In this document: one piece after another, positions 8,222 through 16,798 of the stretch
Numbering within the stretch: the stretch's first letter is position 1
How the letters are laid out: each line of letters starts with the position of its first letter
From: an uncultured Pelagibacteraceae bacterium
GTDB taxonomy: Bacteria; Pseudomonadota; Alphaproteobacteria; Pelagibacterales; Pelagibacteraceae
Assembly: GCA_902624045.1 (NCBI GenBank)
Contig: CACNVX010000001.1
Location: 1-64,000 of the forward strand
Length of the DNA stretch: 64,000 nt
Direction of reading: 5' to 3'
Translations under genes and position numbers: made by a program
Notes under the pieces: generated by a model
The model's database searches: none
The model's input: the letters and a program-made list of their open reading frames with translations, nothing else
Told to the model about the DNA's origin: nothing

Positions 8222-8356
8222 CTTTTTGTCTTTTTCTTCTTTTACAAGCTGATTTACTTTGTTTCTTATGAAATTTTTAACAAACACGAACACCAATAAT
8301 CCAAATATTGAAACTGAAACAATAATTATTAGTATTACTCTTAATTGTTCATCCAT
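8213..8356 (-). CDS. Small single-pass membrane protein, 47 aa
   Basis: Reading frame of 47 codons with ATG at 8356. Residues 6-27 (RVILIIIVSVSIFGLLVFVFVK) are a clear membrane helix, followed by a charged tail ending in EEKDKK. Its ATG overlaps the stop codon of the upstream CysQ-like gene (TAATG), a classic translational-coupling arrangement that argues it is real. The function is unknown. Its 3' end overlaps recX by 9 nt on the other strand. Confidence 0.65.
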   Translation of the reverse strand: MDEQLRVILIIIVSVSIFGLLVFVFVKNFIRNKVNQLVKEEKDKKLK

Positions 8357-9120
8357 TACAAAATATTTTTATTTTTTAAAATTATACTTGGATTTTTTAA
8401 ATCTTTTTTTCCATACAAAATTTCATTTCCCTCAAAATCAGTTACAGTTCCACCCGAATGTTCTAAAATCGCATGACCAGCTGCAATATCCCATTCATGA
8501 GCTCTTGGTTCAGCAACATAACCGTCATATTCACCTGTAGCCACAACACAAAATTTAAGTGAGCTTTTCATTCTAATATTTTCCTTTACCCCTAAATCAT
8601 CATAAATTTTTTGGATTTCAGGTTTAATTTTAGTTGAGTAAGAAATAAATTTTAATTTTTTTGATTTTTTGGAGGGTTTGTTGCTTAAATTTATTGTTTC
8701 ATCTTTTTTATGTTCAAAAGCACTTCCCTTTCCATATGAATAAAACATTCTTTTTTTAGCAGGAGCATAAATTAATCCTGCAACGGGTCTATTGTTTATT
8801 ATTAAACCAGCATTAATAGTAAATTCATCTAAATTATTTATATAATCATAAGTTCCATCAATTGGATCAATAAGCCAAAAATCTTTTAAATTAATATTGT
8901 CTTTATTATCAGATGTTTCCTCTGAAATGATAGGTAAATCAGGAGTAACTTGAGAAATTTTATCAGTGATGAATTTATTCACTTCTAAGTCACCATTACT
9001 TACAGGGGTATTGTCTGATTTTATTTTTTTTTCTAAACCTCGATCTCTTAATTGTAAGGCCAAATCCCCTGCCTCTAAAAAATTTTTAACTAAATTTTTT
9101 ACAATCCTTTTTAGGTTCAC
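8356..9120 (-). CDS. cysQ: Inositol monophosphatase family protein (CysQ-like 3'(2'),5'-bisphosphate nucleotidase)
   Basis: 254-residue magnesium-dependent, lithium-sensitive type phosphatase. Metal-binding residues are visible as Glu67-Glu68 (ISEETS), DPIDGT at residues 85-90, and a later EWDIAAGHAIL motif. The family includes CysQ, which hydrolyses 3'-phosphoadenosine-5'-phosphate, and inositol monophosphatases; the length and EWDIAAGHAIL fit CysQ best. It begins with GTG, two bases after the DUF3553-like gene, and ends overlapping the small membrane protein gene, so the three form one unit. If it is CysQ, the PAP substrate would come from cofactor or sulfur metabolism outside this locus. 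Confidence 0.88.
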   Translation of the reverse strand: MNLKRIVKNLVKNFLEAGDLALQLRDRGLEKKIKSDNTPVSNGDLEVNKFITDKISQVTPDLPIISEETSDNKDNINLKDFWLIDPIDGTYDYINNLDEFTINAGLIINNRPVAGLIYAPAKKRMFYSYGKGSAFEHKKDETINLSNKPSKKSKKLKFISYSTKIKPEIQKIYDDLGVKENIRMKSSLKFCVVATGEYDGYVAEPRAHEWDIAAGHAILEHSGGTVTDFEGNEILYGKKDLKNPSIILKNKNIL

Positions 9121-9122
9121 TT

Positions 9123-9293
9123 CTATTTTCCTAATTTTATTAATTCAATATTTTTTGCGTTAATCACTTTTTTTCCAACATTTTCAAAATTTACAGTTAC
9201 CTTATAATCAATTATTGATTGAACTTGGCCGATTCCCCATTCTTTTTTATCTGGATTTGTAACTTTGTCACCTGGTTCATAATCTAAAATCAT
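9123..9293 (-). CDS. DUF3553-like small protein, 56 aa
   Basis: A 56-codon frame with ATG at 9293. It has a small SH3/KOW-like beta pattern: [20 protein letters not shown], then [17 protein letters not shown] and [12 protein letters not shown]. This is the arrangement of the DUF3553 family, which is common in alphaproteobacteria and whose function is not established. The frame ends two bases before the GTG of the CysQ-like gene, which supports a three-gene operon. It is too short for many ORF callers but well supported by spacing and composition. Confidence 0.75.
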   Translation of the reverse strand: MILDYEPGDKVTNPDKKEWGIGQVQSIIDYKVTVNFENVGKKVINAKNIELIKLGK

Positions 9294-9334
9294 TTTATTT
9301 AACTTATATTGTAAATAAGTATAAATACCACCTT

Positions 9335-10453
9335 ATGAATAAAAATTTAAATTCACTTGGCATAGATAAAAAGCCATCAGATACTACTGTAGTTGTAGCT
9401 ATGTCTGGAGGGGTAGACTCATCTACTGTCGCAGGTATTATGAAGAAAGAGGGATATAATGTTATTGGCATTACATTAAAACTCTATGACGAAAACAAGG
9501 AAGCAACAAAATCTAAACAATGTTGTTCTGGTCAAGATATAATGGATGCTAAACGAGTTGCGCATAAACTTGGTATAGAGCATAAAATTTTGTACTATCA
9601 GGATAAATTCAAACAAGGGGTAATTGATAATTTTGTCGATAGTTATTTAAAAGGCGAAACACCAATCCCATGTGTTCAGTGTAATCAAACTGTAAAATTT
9701 AAGGATTTATTTGAAGTATCAAAAGATCTTAAGGCAGACGCTTTAGTAACTGGTCATTATGTAAAAAGTGTTACACTAAACAAAACTACAAATATGTATA
9801 GAGCAATTGATGAAAACAGAGATCAAAGTTATTTCTTGTTCAATACAACTAGAGAACAATTAGATTATCTAAGATTCCCACTTGGTGGTATGCTTAAAGA
9901 TAAAACAAGAGAGATTGCAAAAAAATTAGAACTTAATGTTGCTGATAAACCTGATAGCCAAGATATTTGTTTTGTGCCAAGTGGTGATTATGCGTCTGTA
10001 ATTCAAAAATTTAGACCAGGCTCTTTTAAAAAAGGGAATATAAAAAATATGGATGGGGACGTGATTGGTGTTCATGACGGCATAGTCAATTTTACCATAG
10101 GGCAGAGAAAAGGTATTAAGGTTTCTTATCATGAACCACTATATGTAATTAAAATAAATTCCGATAATAACGAGATTATGGTAGGTCCAAAAGATAAACT
10201 TGGTAAAACGGAAATTGAATTAAAGGATGTAAATTTATTAACAGATAAAAAAGATTTAAATCAAAATATATTTGTTAAGGTAAGGTCTACAGGTACTCTC
10301 CTTGAAGCAAAAGTAAATTTGGAAAAAAATAATAGCGCGAAGGTGAATTTAACTGTTCCAGAAGATGGAATTTCTCCAGGACAGGCATGTGTATTTTATA
10401 GTAAAGACCAATTTGGACATAAATTGCTTGGTGGTGGTTGGATTAAAGATTAA
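9335..10453 (+). CDS. mnmA: tRNA-specific 2-thiouridylase MnmA
   Basis: Cytosolic enzyme that places sulfur at C2 of the wobble uridine in tRNA-Lys, -Glu and -Gln. The 372-residue protein has the PP-loop SGGVDSS at residues 24-30, the [11 protein letters not shown] motif with catalytic Cys near 116, and the partner Cys near 212 in [10 protein letters not shown]. The FTIGQRKGI and SPGQACVFY segments of the C-terminal domains are also present. It stands alone, divergent from the small-gene/cysQ unit with 41 nt between starts, and faces a short basic ORF on the opposite strand at its 3' end. Confidence 0.96.
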   Translation: MNKNLNSLGIDKKPSDTTVVVAMSGGVDSSTVAGIMKKEGYNVIGITLKLYDENKEATKSKQCCSGQDIMDAKRVAHKLGIEHKILYYQDKFKQGVIDNFVDSYLKGETPIPCVQCNQTVKFKDLFEVSKDLKADALVTGHYVKSVTLNKTTNMYRAIDENRDQSYFLFNTTREQLDYLRFPLGGMLKDKTREIAKKLELNVADKPDSQDICFVPSGDYASVIQKFRPGSFKKGNIKNMDGDVIGVHDGIVNFTIGQRKGIKVSYHEPLYVIKINSDNNEIMVGPKDKLGKTEIELKDVNLLTDKKDLNQNIFVKVRSTGTLLEAKVNLEKNNSAKVNLTVPEDGISPGQACVFYSKDQFGHKLLGGGWIKD

Positions 10454-10458
10454 AGAAA

Positions 10459-10542
10459 TTATTTTTTCTTATTTTTTCTTTTAGCTCTTCTTTTCTTAGA
10501 CCCTTGTTTTCTTCGCCCTCTATGTTTTTTTGGGTAACTCAT
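10459..10542 (-). CDS. Very short, highly basic protein, 27 aa (candidate ribosome-associated peptide)
   Basis: Minus-strand frame of 27 codons beginning MSYPKKHRGRRKQGSKKRR, with 16 Lys/Arg of 27 residues and no acidic residue. It nearly fills the 160-nt gap between mnmA and metC and ends 6 nt past the mnmA stop. The composition resembles tiny ribosomal proteins such as bTHX or the AURKAIP1/COX24-type peptides, which are also about 25-35 residues. No clear ribosome binding site is seen. The codons use AGA/AAA plus CGA and GGG, not a simple poly-A artefact. Identity is inference. Confidence 0.5.
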   Translation of the reverse strand: MSYPKKHRGRRKQGSKKRRAKRKNKKK

Positions 10543-10613
10543 TTAATTTTATTTTAATTTTATTGACATTTTAGTGGGATATAGCATTGTCTTGATAACA
10601 TATCAAATTTTTT

Positions 10614-11792
10614 ATGGATAATTCTTTCAAAACTTTTCTTAAACATACTGCTAAGGATTATCATAATCAGTCAGTAAATCCCCCAGTAGTTAGAGCTTCT
10701 ACTATAATTTTTAAATCTATGGAGGAAATCAAAAAAACACAAAACAAGTATTTAAAAAATCCAGTTAGTGGAAATTTTGATTATGGTAGACAAGGAACAC
10801 CTACCACCTTCGCGTTGCAACAAATTTTAAGAAAAATAGAAGAGTGTTATAAAGTATATTTAACTCCCACAGGCTTTGGTTCAATATTCTTAGCTGTTAT
10901 GAGTGTTGTTAAACCAGGGGATGAAATTTTAGTTACAGACTCGGTTTACTCTCCATCAAGACTCCTAACAGAAACTTATCTTAAAAAATTTAATATAAAT
11001 GCTGTTTTTTATAATCCTAGTGATTTTAACGATTTAAAATCTAAAATTACTTATAAAACAAAACTAATATTCGTGGAAAATCCTGGAAGTAATACTTTTG
11101 AGTTTCAGGACTTGTCAAAAATAATTTCTTTGGCAAAAAAGAACAAAATATATACAGCAATTGATAATACGTGGGGAACACCATACTTTTTAAAGCCAAT
11201 CAAGCTAGGTTTTGATATGTCGATTGTATCTGCAACAAAGTATTACTCAGGCCACTCTGATGTAATGGGTGGTAGTTTAGCTATAAGTAAACGTGTTTTT
11301 AAATTGGTTGAAGCAACAAATAAAGTTTCTGGATTAAGATTAGGTCCTGATGATGCATATTTAATCCTTAGAGGTATTCGAACTTTAGATGTAAGATTAG
11401 AAAAACACCAAGAAAATGCATTAAAAGTTTCTAGATTCTTGTCAAAGCAAAAAAAGATAACAAAAGTTTTTTATCCATACAAAAAAGGTAGTCAAGATTA
11501 TAAATTGTGGAAAAAATATTACACAGGCGCATCTGGTTTATTAGGATTTAAAATTAAATCAAAAAATAAAAATTCAGTATTAAAATTTGTTAATTCTTTA
11601 AAACTTTTCGGGTATGGGTTTAGTTGGGGCGGCTTTGAGAGTCTAGCGCTGTATCAAACGCACCAAGCATTAGGAAAGAGACAATTTACACATATTAAAA
11701 AAGATGAACACGTAATAAGAATGCATATAGGGCTTGAAGATCCAAATGATATTATAAATGATATTAAAAAAGCACTTAAATATATAAAATGA
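10614..11792 (+). CDS. metC: Cystathionine beta-lyase (PLP-dependent Cys/Met metabolism enzyme)
   Basis: 392-residue PLP enzyme of the Cys/Met metabolism family. The cofactor lysine is in SATKYYSGHSDVMGG at about residue 209; NPPVVRASTIIF and the YGRQGTPT segment are family landmarks. MetC cleaves cystathionine to homocysteine, ammonia and pyruvate. Relatives (cystathionine gamma-synthase, methionine gamma-lyase) share the fold, but the N-terminal pattern and FGYGFSWGGFESL near the end point to beta-lyase. The start of the MFS gene overlaps its stop by 4 nt, so a transporter is co-expressed. Confidence 0.87.
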   Translation: MDNSFKTFLKHTAKDYHNQSVNPPVVRASTIIFKSMEEIKKTQNKYLKNPVSGNFDYGRQGTPTTFALQQILRKIEECYKVYLTPTGFGSIFLAVMSVVKPGDEILVTDSVYSPSRLLTETYLKKFNINAVFYNPSDFNDLKSKITYKTKLIFVENPGSNTFEFQDLSKIISLAKKNKIYTAIDNTWGTPYFLKPIKLGFDMSIVSATKYYSGHSDVMGGSLAISKRVFKLVEATNKVSGLRLGPDDAYLILRGIRTLDVRLEKHQENALKVSRFLSKQKKITKVFYPYKKGSQDYKLWKKYYTGASGLLGFKIKSKNKNSVLKFVNSLKLFGYGFSWGGFESLALYQTHQALGKRQFTHIKKDEHVIRMHIGLEDPNDIINDIKKALKYIK

Positions 11793-13009
11793 GTTCAGAA
11801 AATTTTACAATTGGTAAAAAAGCATTAATCACTTTAATAGCTGCATCTGTTGTTGTAATTATTTCTTTAGGAATAAGACAGACTTTTGGTTTATTTTATT
11901 TTGATTTCAATACAGATTTAGATATTTCCATATCTCATTTTGGATTTGTAATGGGGTTACAATTATTACTTTGGGGAATATTCAGTCCTATTTTTGGTGT
12001 AATTACAGATAAATATGGAGGAGCAGTTGCAATCTTTATTGGCTTTGTGTTTTATTTGGTAGGAATTTTATTTTTTTACTCTGGTTTTAATACAGGAGGG
12101 TATTTTACGCTAACCATTGGAATAATGATCGGAATAGGTTTAGGTTCTACTGCAATAGGTATTCCAGTATCAGTTGTAGCAAAACATTTTCCAGCATCCA
12201 ACAGGACTATTGCAACAGGTATTGTTACATGCGCTGGATCTTTTGGATATTTTGTTTCACCATTGCTTGTAAGATATTCTTTAGTTGAAACAGGATGGGA
12301 GAATACTCTTTTGTATTTTTCTCTTCTCTTAGGACTTGGATTGGTAGCATCTTTATTTGTTAGTACTCCAAAAATACCTGTAGGAGTTAATCAAGACAAT
12401 AACCAAACAGCAAGAGATGCTCTAAAAGAGGCATTTGCAAATAAAAGTTTTATTTATCTTACTCTAGGTTTTTTTGTTTGTGGTTGGCATATTGCTTTAG
12501 TTGCAACACATATACCTACCTACATGTCTGATAGAGGTCTGCCCGATTGGACACCTGCAATGGTTTTAGCATTGATTGGTGTATTTAATATGGCTGGTAC
12601 CATTACAAGTGGATATTTAGCTACTAGGTATAGTAAGAAATATATTTTAAGTGCTATTTATCTTTTAAGAGGAGTTTCAATAATCTATTTTATTTTTTTA
12701 CCACCCAGTATATTTAATTCTGTAGTTTTTGGGGTAACTTTTGGATTTTTATGGTTATCAACTGTTCCTCCTACAAATGGGATAGTAGCACATGTATTTG
12801 GGACAAAGTATGTAGGCCTTTTATACGGTATAGTTTTTGTAAGTCATCAGATTGGTTCTTTCTTAGGAGCGTATTTAGGTGGTGTATTCTATGAATTAAA
12901 TGGAAATTTTGACTATGCATGGTACGGATCTATCGCATTATCATTATTTGCAGGTCTGATACATTTACCTATAGTAGAGAAAGCAATTGAAAGAACTCAG
13001 CCAGCATAA
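11789..13009 (+). CDS. Major facilitator superfamily transporter
   Basis: 406-residue inner-membrane carrier with about 12 hydrophobic segments. GVITDKYGG between segments 2 and 3 is the MFS motif A, repeated more weakly in the second half (SGYLATRYSKKY). Overall resemblance is to the monocarboxylate/oxalate-formate type group (SLGIRQTFGLFYFDF). The substrate cannot be read from the sequence. It overlaps metC by 4 nt and the following chorismate enzyme gene by 23 nt, so it sits inside a five-gene run ending with the HIT protein. Confidence 0.85.
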   Translation: MSSENFTIGKKALITLIAASVVVIISLGIRQTFGLFYFDFNTDLDISISHFGFVMGLQLLLWGIFSPIFGVITDKYGGAVAIFIGFVFYLVGILFFYSGFNTGGYFTLTIGIMIGIGLGSTAIGIPVSVVAKHFPASNRTIATGIVTCAGSFGYFVSPLLVRYSLVETGWENTLLYFSLLLGLGLVASLFVSTPKIPVGVNQDNNQTARDALKEAFANKSFIYLTLGFFVCGWHIALVATHIPTYMSDRGLPDWTPAMVLALIGVFNMAGTITSGYLATRYSKKYILSAIYLLRGVSIIYFIFLPPSIFNSVVFGVTFGFLWLSTVPPTNGIVAHVFGTKYVGLLYGIVFVSHQIGSFLGAYLGGVFYELNGNFDYAWYGSIALSLFAGLIHLPIVEKAIERTQPA

Positions 13010-14201
13010 ATTAAAATTTAACCAATATTTAGAGGATCTTTATCAATCTGATAAACCTTTAATAATTTATAAAGTAGATGGTGGATATAATATCTACACA
13101 GATTTTTCAAAAAAAATCATTTTAACAAAAAGGAATATTCATAATTTTTTTCATTCTATAGAAAAACAAAATTATAAAAAAGAAACAGATCTATACCTTG
13201 GTTTTTTTGGATATGAAATTTTGTGTAATTTAATTGGTATAAACTTAAAAAATAAAAAAAGAATTAATTTTTACAAAGGAATTTTTTATAAACCTGAAAC
13301 TATAATTAAAATTAGAAAAGATATAAAAGTTATATCGAATATTAAAAAACAGACATTTAATTATCAATTCAATAAAACTCAAATATTAGGCCCTTTTAGG
13401 ATTAATATTTCCTATTCAAAATATAAAAAAATATTTGAATTATTTTCGAAAAAAATAAGACAAGGGGAAACTTACCAAATTAAAATTTGTACAAAATATA
13501 AGAATAAGTCATTAATTAATCCAATAAATTTTTTCTGGAAATTAATGAAAGTTAATGCATCACCAGAGTCGTTTATGATCAGAGATAAAGATTACTCCAT
13601 AGTAAGCTGCTCTCCTGAAACATTGATAGATAAGAAAAAAAAAAATATTATTACCAAGCCAATAGCGGGGACCTTAAAGAAAAAAATATCATCAAATAAG
13701 AGCATAGCGCTTAAATTTTTTAAAAATAACCAAAAAGAAACCAAAGAACACAATATGATTGTTGATATGGAAAGAAGTGATTTATCAAAAATCTGCAAGC
13801 CAGGGAGCGTTAAAATAATTAAAAAAAAATATGTAGAGGAATATAAACACCTCTTTCACTATGTTACCTCGATTGGTGGAATATTAAATAAAAATATAAA
13901 ATTAATTGATATTGTTAAAGCAATGATGCCAGGTGGATCAGTAATTGGTTGCCCTAAAATAAGAACTTTAGAATTGTTAAATAAACAAGAAAAAGAAAGT
14001 AGAAATATTTTTACTGGAAGTTTTGGTTTTATTAAATTTAATCAAGACATGAAGTTTAATATTATAATTAGGTCTATATTAAATTATAAAAATCAATCAG
14101 AGATCTCTGCGGCATCTGGTGTGGTACTAGACAGTTCACCAAAAAAAGAATTTAATGAAAATTATATAAAAGCAAAATCTTTATTGGAGTTATTTAAATG
14201 A
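12987..14201 (+). CDS. pabB: Chorismate-binding synthase component I (PabB; TrpE-like active-site motif)
   Basis: 404-residue chorismate-binding enzyme. Motifs in order: GETYQIKI (about 160-167), SPETLI (209-214), PIAGT (225-229), DMERSDLSKI, MMPGGSVIGCPKIRTLE and a C-terminal SAASGVVLDSSP. It forms aminodeoxychorismate (PabB) or anthranilate (TrpE) with the amidotransferase subunit encoded next. The pabA and pabC neighbours favour folate p-aminobenzoate synthesis; the Ala in PIAGT, where E. coli PabB has the catalytic Lys of PIKGT, is the TrpE form. The only upstream start in frame is TTG at 12987, overlapping the MFS gene by 23 nt; no early ATG exists. Confidence 0.82.
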   Translation: MKELSQHKLKFNQYLEDLYQSDKPLIIYKVDGGYNIYTDFSKKIILTKRNIHNFFHSIEKQNYKKETDLYLGFFGYEILCNLIGINLKNKKRINFYKGIFYKPETIIKIRKDIKVISNIKKQTFNYQFNKTQILGPFRINISYSKYKKIFELFSKKIRQGETYQIKICTKYKNKSLINPINFFWKLMKVNASPESFMIRDKDYSIVSCSPETLIDKKKKNIITKPIAGTLKKKISSNKSIALKFFKNNQKETKEHNMIVDMERSDLSKICKPGSVKIIKKKYVEEYKHLFHYVTSIGGILNKNIKLIDIVKAMMPGGSVIGCPKIRTLELLNKQEKESRNIFTGSFGFIKFNQDMKFNIIIRSILNYKNQSEISAASGVVLDSSPKKEFNENYIKAKSLLELFK

Positions 14202-14758
14202 TTTATATAATTGATCACCAAGACTCCTTTACCTGGAATGTTGTTCATCAATTTGCAAAATTTGATAAAGTAATCTGCTCTAACTATAATGAAATAAATA
14301 ATGAACTACTAAATAAAAGTGATGTGCTTGTTTTTTCTCCAGGACCTGGATCACCAAAAGATTACCCCATTTCTTCAAAAATTTATAAAAAATTCAAAGG
14401 TAAGAAAAAAATAATTGGCATTTGTCTAGGTTATCAAATGATTTTACATAATGAAGGTGGAAAGATAGTACAGCAAAAAAAAATATACCACGGATTTCAA
14501 TCAAAGATTAAAACAAATAATCAGAGTAAAATTTTTAAAAATAATCAAGAGTTTAAAGTGGGAAGATATCACTCTTTAAAATTAATGGAGCCTTTTAAAT
14601 CACATTCAATTAAAATAACTATGAGATGTAGTAAAACAAAAATACCAATGGGTCTGGAAGATAGTCAAAACAAAATATATGGTTTTCAATTTCACCCCGA
14701 ATCGTTCTTAACCGAAAATGGCAATACTCTTATTAAAAAAATCTTATCAGTTAAGTAA
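14198..14758 (+). CDS. pabA: Glutamine amidotransferase component II (PabA/TrpG)
   Basis: 186-residue class I glutamine amidotransferase that delivers ammonia to its component I partner. The catalytic triad is visible: Cys76 in GICLGYQM, His166 and Glu168 in FHPESF; the oxyanion strand SPGPGSP is at about residues 48-53. The start overlaps the component I stop as ATGA, and the following aminotransferase gene overlaps its last 41 nt. Many bacteria use one amidotransferase for both anthranilate and aminodeoxychorismate synthesis; sequence alone does not tell which applies. Confidence 0.93.
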   Translation: MIYIIDHQDSFTWNVVHQFAKFDKVICSNYNEINNELLNKSDVLVFSPGPGSPKDYPISSKIYKKFKGKKKIIGICLGYQMILHNEGGKIVQQKKIYHGFQSKIKTNNQSKIFKNNQEFKVGRYHSLKLMEPFKSHSIKITMRCSKTKIPMGLEDSQNKIYGFQFHPESFLTENGNTLIKKILSVK

Positions 14759-15467
14759 TCTTAAAGAAGTTACTTTTAAAGATCTTTGGGGATCTAGAGG
14801 TGTTTTTACTACAATGAGAATGGTTGGCAAACCACCAAAATTATTATTATTAAAACCTCATATTGAAAATTTATTAAAATCATCAAAAAAATATGGAATA
14901 ACAAAAAAAAACTTAAAATATATTATTTTAGATTTAATTAAAAAAAATACTTTATACAAAGGCCCAGATAATTTATTTCGTATAGCGTTAAATAAAAAAT
15001 TAATATCTGTATCAATTAGAAAAAGACCTAAACCAAACAGTAATTTTAATTTGTTATTGTTTAAATATAAACGAGTAGAGCCAAATTATAAAAATCTTTA
15101 TTATAAAAAAATATTAGCAAAATTGAGCAAGGTTGATTCAACTAAATTTGATATTGCTTTAGTCGCAAATGACAAGGTCTTAGAAACTGGCACTTCAAAT
15201 TTAGTTTTTGTTAAAAATGGAAAAGTATTTTCTCCTAAAAAAAATTGTTATATTGGAAATACGATTAAATCTATTAGTAAAAAAATTAAAATTAATTTCA
15301 AAGATATTTCAATTAAATCCATTAATGATTATGAAGAAATTATTCTTATTGGATCGGGTAAAGGGATCACATCAGTTTCAAAAATAGACGATCTTAAATG
15401 GAAGAGAAGAAAGATTAATTGTTACATTAAATTAAATAAAATATATAAATCTATTGTTTCAATATGA
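14718..15467 (+). CDS. pabC: Class IV aminotransferase, probable 4-amino-4-deoxychorismate lyase (PabC)
   Basis: 249-residue fold-type IV PLP enzyme. RGVFTTMR near the N-terminus, the cofactor-lysine region YKKILAKLSKVDSTK, and LETGTSNLVFVKNGKVFSP are family landmarks. ADC lyase converts aminodeoxychorismate to p-aminobenzoate and pyruvate for folate synthesis, which fits the two genes before it. D-amino acid or branched-chain aminotransferase activity is the alternative for this fold. The only credible start is ATG 14718, giving an unusually long 41-nt overlap with pabA; the stop overlaps the HIT gene start by 4 nt. Confidence 0.83.
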   Translation: MAILLLKKSYQLSNLKEVTFKDLWGSRGVFTTMRMVGKPPKLLLLKPHIENLLKSSKKYGITKKNLKYIILDLIKKNTLYKGPDNLFRIALNKKLISVSIRKRPKPNSNFNLLLFKYKRVEPNYKNLYYKKILAKLSKVDSTKFDIALVANDKVLETGTSNLVFVKNGKVFSPKKNCYIGNTIKSISKKIKINFKDISIKSINDYEEIILIGSGKGITSVSKIDDLKWKRRKINCYIKLNKIYKSIVSI

Positions 15468-15859
15468 AAGATCCAAACAGTCCCTGTATATTTTGCAAAA
15501 TTAGAAAAGAAGAGCTTCAGTTTGAAAACCAATTATCTTATTCATCGATAGATAGTTATCCTGTTTCAGAATTTCATAGTCTTATTGTGCCCAAAAGACA
15601 TGTTGAAACATATTTCGAGCTTACTTATGATGAAATTCAGGCTTGTAATGAGTTAATTTTAAAAACTAAAGAAAAAATTTTAAAACAAGATACCAGTGTA
15701 AAGGGTTTTAATATAGGCACAAATGCTGGAAAAGTTGCAGGCCAGTCTATAAGGCATTGTCATATTCATTTAATCCCTAGAAGAGAAGGAGATGTGGAGG
15801 ATCCGCAAGGCGGTGTTAGGTCTGTGATCCCAAAAAAACAACATTACAAAAGAAAATAA
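15464..15859 (+). CDS. HIT family nucleotide hydrolase/transferase
   Basis: 131-residue histidine triad protein. The triad is HCHIHLIP (His98, His100, His102), and CIFCKI near residue 8-13 is the start of the family's zinc-binding part in many members. HIT proteins hydrolyse AMP linked to lysine, adenosine phosphoramidates or dinucleoside polyphosphates. It overlaps pabC by 4 nt and ends the metC-to-HIT run; no functional link to folate synthesis is obvious. Confidence 0.9.
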   Translation: MKDPNSPCIFCKIRKEELQFENQLSYSSIDSYPVSEFHSLIVPKRHVETYFELTYDEIQACNELILKTKEKILKQDTSVKGFNIGTNAGKVAGQSIRHCHIHLIPRREGDVEDPQGGVRSVIPKKQHYKRK

Positions 15860-15902
15860 ATATTTTTTTAGTTGTTATTAAAGACAAATTTATCAATAGT
15901 TT

Positions 15903-15929
15903 TTGTTGATCTGATAGGTTATGTAGAAT
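15903..15929 (+). promoter_or_regulatory. Candidate promoter of the aprMBA operon
   Basis: TAGAAT at 15924-15929 could be a -10 box; TTGTTG at 15903-15908 (15-nt spacer) or TTTTTG at 15900-15905 (18-nt spacer) could be the -35. The position, about 45 nt before the aprM start and upstream of a perfect palindrome, is reasonable but both spacers are off-optimum. Confidence 0.3.
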
Positions 15930-15940
15930 AGAAAACTTTT

Positions 15941-15960
15941 AAATTATTTTAAAATAATTT
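15941..15960. promoter_or_regulatory. Perfect 20-bp palindrome just upstream of aprM
   Basis: AAATTATTTTAAAATAATTT is exactly self-complementary and lies between the candidate -10 box and the aprM start codon. This is the position of a repressor operator. The sequence is A/T only, so some such palindromes arise by chance. Confidence 0.35.
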
Positions 15961-15974
15961 AACATAAGGGTAAG

Positions 15975-16769
15975 ATGTTAGAAACAAATCCATTTTCGGT
16001 ACTATCTGAAGTTGTTCCTACTATAGTTATGCAGGGTTTCATAATCGCTATGGTACTTTTAATTGCATTTGGAACAATCATTCAGATGATACATCATAAA
16101 AATTTAACTTATTTCTTTAACAATGCAAAAAAGGCAAAACTCCAGGCAACAAGAGAGGTTGGGGCTGTTGAAAAAGCAAAAATTTTAGCAAAGACAACAG
16201 TTTATGATATTGGAACCACATCTGAGTTAGGTTTTGGAAAAAGAAGGCTTGCTCATGTGCTTGGCATGTATGGAACAATAATTTTTTGGATTTCATCAGC
16301 AATATTAGTATTTTGCTATACAGGTGATGACAAATCTACTTCGTCACTATGGTCAGTGTTATGGCACTTAGGTGCTATACTTACATGCGTTGGAGGATTT
16401 TGGTTTTGGTTTTTTTTAAGAGTAGATGTTTCTGCTGAAGCACACCCTTGGTATAGAATAATCAAAGCTGACTTGTTTGTTTTAGCGTTATTAGCCTGTT
16501 CAGTATTTGGATTAGCATGGTCTTACACTCAATTTAATGGTCAAATGGTTTTATCATTTTTATTTTTTGCGTTGTTTATTGTTTCAAATTTAGTCTTATT
16601 TGGTGGAGTTTATTGGTCAAAGTTTGCTCATATGTTTTATAAACCTGGAGCAGCAATACAAAAAAATTTAGCAGAAGCTGACGGTTCTAGAGATAATTTG
16701 CCTCCTCCTGCTGATGCACCTGAACAATTTGGTTTAGGAATAAAAAGAGAAGAGCCAAAACATTATTAA
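15975..16769 (+). CDS. aprM: APS reductase membrane anchor AprM
   Basis: 264-residue integral membrane protein with five to six hydrophobic segments, located directly before aprB and aprA. This matches AprM, the membrane partner of the sulfur-oxidising-type adenylylsulfate reductase, thought to pass electrons between AprBA and the quinone pool. After a first membrane helix comes a soluble loop (about residues 40-85), then conserved-looking HVLGMYGTIIFW and the histidine-bearing WHLGAIL and EAHPWYR segments. It ends in a proline-rich cytoplasmic tail (NLPPPADAPEQFG). Assignment rests on operon position, length and topology. A 29-nt gap precedes aprB. Confidence 0.82.
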   Translation: MLETNPFSVLSEVVPTIVMQGFIIAMVLLIAFGTIIQMIHHKNLTYFFNNAKKAKLQATREVGAVEKAKILAKTTVYDIGTTSELGFGKRRLAHVLGMYGTIIFWISSAILVFCYTGDDKSTSSLWSVLWHLGAILTCVGGFWFWFFLRVDVSAEAHPWYRIIKADLFVLALLACSVFGLAWSYTQFNGQMVLSFLFFALFIVSNLVLFGGVYWSKFAHMFYKPGAAIQKNLAEADGSRDNLPPPADAPEQFGLGIKREEPKHY

Positions 16770-16798
16770 TATGATAATTAGGAAAGGGTAAAAAAAAT

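Noticed and set aside
10543-10613. SAM-type riboswitch in front of metC
   Set aside because: SAM-V elements precede sulfur amino acid genes in SAR11, so I looked, but only a 6-bp TTGATA/TATCAA hairpin is seen; there is no pseudoknot-like layout or conserved core that I can recognise.
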